Source: DATADD01 sp046262355 (GTDB lineage Bacteria > Actinomycetota > CADDZG01 > WHSQ01). Taken from it: a stretch of DNA of 5,280 nucleotides. The DNA lies in assembly GCA_046262355.1 (NCBI GenBank), contig JBHEMX010000027.1:1-5280 (forward strand). Reading direction: 5' to 3'. Position 1 is the stretch's first letter, and each line of letters starts with the position of its first letter. Both the position numbers and the translations under genes were made by a program. Below, in pieces: positions 4,754 to 5,280 of the stretch. The notes below the pieces were generated by a model. That model was not told the origin of the DNA. It did no database searches and was given only the letters and a program-made list of their open reading frames with translations.

Positions 4754-5280
4754 CCCTCCGTCCCCAGCACCATCCCCGCGCCCACCGTGTCGTTCGTCGC
4801 CTCGTCGATCAGGACGAACCCGCCCGTGGCCCGGTTCCGCCGGTACTCGTCGAGATGCAGCGGCGCGCTCGTCCGCAGCCGCAGCCGCCCGATCTCGTTC
4901 AGGTCCAACCCGCCGGCCTCCTCGTCCCGGTGCAAGGTGTTGACGTCCAGCCGATACCGCACCTCGTCGACCACCGCCCTCACACTCCGGCTCGTGTGCT
5001 TGATCGCGTAGCGCGCGCCCTCGCGCAGCGGGTGGTCGGTCATCCAGCACACCATGGCCTCGAACTCGCGCGCTTCCCACGGCTGGTTGTGCACGCGGCA
5101 GATGAAGTCGCCGCGCGAGATGTCGATGTCCTCCTCGAGCAGCATCGTCACCGACAACGGCGGAAAGGCCTCCGCGACCGGCCCGTCGTAGGTGTCGATG
5201 CACTTCACGCGCGTCACCCTGCCCGACGGCAGCACGACCACCTCGTCGCCCGGCTTGAACACACCGCTCGCCACCTGCCC
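4750..5280 (-). CDS. cysN: Sulfate adenylyltransferase subunit 1, C-terminal part (runs off the window)
   Basis: The C-terminal 176 residues of the GTPase subunit of ATP sulfurylase, which with CysD makes APS from ATP and sulfate, driven by GTP hydrolysis. The N-terminal GTPase domain lies beyond the right edge. What remains are the EF-Tu-like beta-barrel domains: VASGVFKPGDEVVVLPSGR, then LLEEDIDISRGDFIC, the CWMTDHPLREGARYAIKH segment, DVNTL, LNEIGRLRLRTSAPLHLDEY, RNRATGGFVLID and TNDTVGAGMV. All are typical of CysN. The frame is open to the last base of the window, so the GTG at 5274 is an internal valine. The gene is followed by cysC with a 4-base overlap, and cysD is expected upstream, outside the window. 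Confidence 0.95.
   Translation of the reverse strand, partial: GQVASGVFKPGDEVVVLPSGRVTRVKCIDTYDGPVAEAFPPLSVTMLLEEDIDISRGDFICRVHNQPWEAREFEAMVCWMTDHPLREGARYAIKHTSRSVRAVVDEVRYRLDVNTLHRDEEAGGLDLNEIGRLRLRTSAPLHLDEYRRNRATGGFVLIDEATNDTVGAGMVLGTEG

Noticed and set aside
3251..5011. 586-codon open frame on the plus strand
   Set aside because: It crosses the right end of the element at 3979 and runs antisense to cysC and cysN. Its Arg/Ser/Pro-rich composition is typical of shadow frames in GC-rich DNA.
4127..5203. Reading cysC as one long 358-residue protein
   Set aside because: The first 150 residues lie in a shadow frame of cysN and are low-complexity. The GTG overlapping the cysN stop gives a normal-sized APS kinase.
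1..5280. CRISPR array, tRNA or rRNA genes
   Set aside because: No regularly spaced repeats, cloverleaf pattern or rRNA-like stretches were seen on either strand.

Overview
This is a high-GC window with strong G/C preference at third codon positions, GTG starts and tightly packed genes. It looks like an actinobacterial chromosome, possibly of a soil lineage; that placement is inference and no marker fixes it. From left to right it holds a two-gene TIR-like/membrane-protein module, an alpha/beta-hydrolase gene broken in two ways, a complete insertion sequence with passenger genes inside that hydrolase gene, and the end of a sulfate-assimilation operon on the minus strand.

Positions 1-1010. A short leader with hairpins precedes a small TIR-like protein (155-574). 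Its 3' end overlaps the start of a small protein with about three membrane segments (549-1010). A soluble TIR-like protein coupled to a membrane protein resembles a nucleotide-signal/membrane-effector immune pair. This is the best candidate here for a poorly described system. A 380-base stretch without a convincing gene follows.

Positions 1392-4082. An alpha/beta-hydrolase gene of about 247 codons can be reconstructed exactly. It is broken first by one extra G in a run of seven (1437-1443), and second by an IS1595-family element at 2042-3979. That element is 1938 bp long, has inverted ends of about 31 bp, and is flanked by a perfect 8-bp target duplication, AGCCGAGT. Removing the element and one target copy restores the hydrolase frame, including the C-terminal part with its presumed catalytic histidine.

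Inside the element are an ISXO2-like transposase (2086-3021), a 45-codon minus-strand ORF that overlaps the transposase 3' end (3002-3139), and a 251-aa passenger protein of unrecognised function (3157-3912). A perfect hairpin directly follows the passenger gene.

Positions 4127-5280, minus strand. cysN (C-terminal part only) and cysC overlap by 4 bases and encode the ATP sulfurylase large subunit and APS kinase, the first activation steps for sulfate. They converge on the broken hydrolase across 44 bases that hold a short hairpin.
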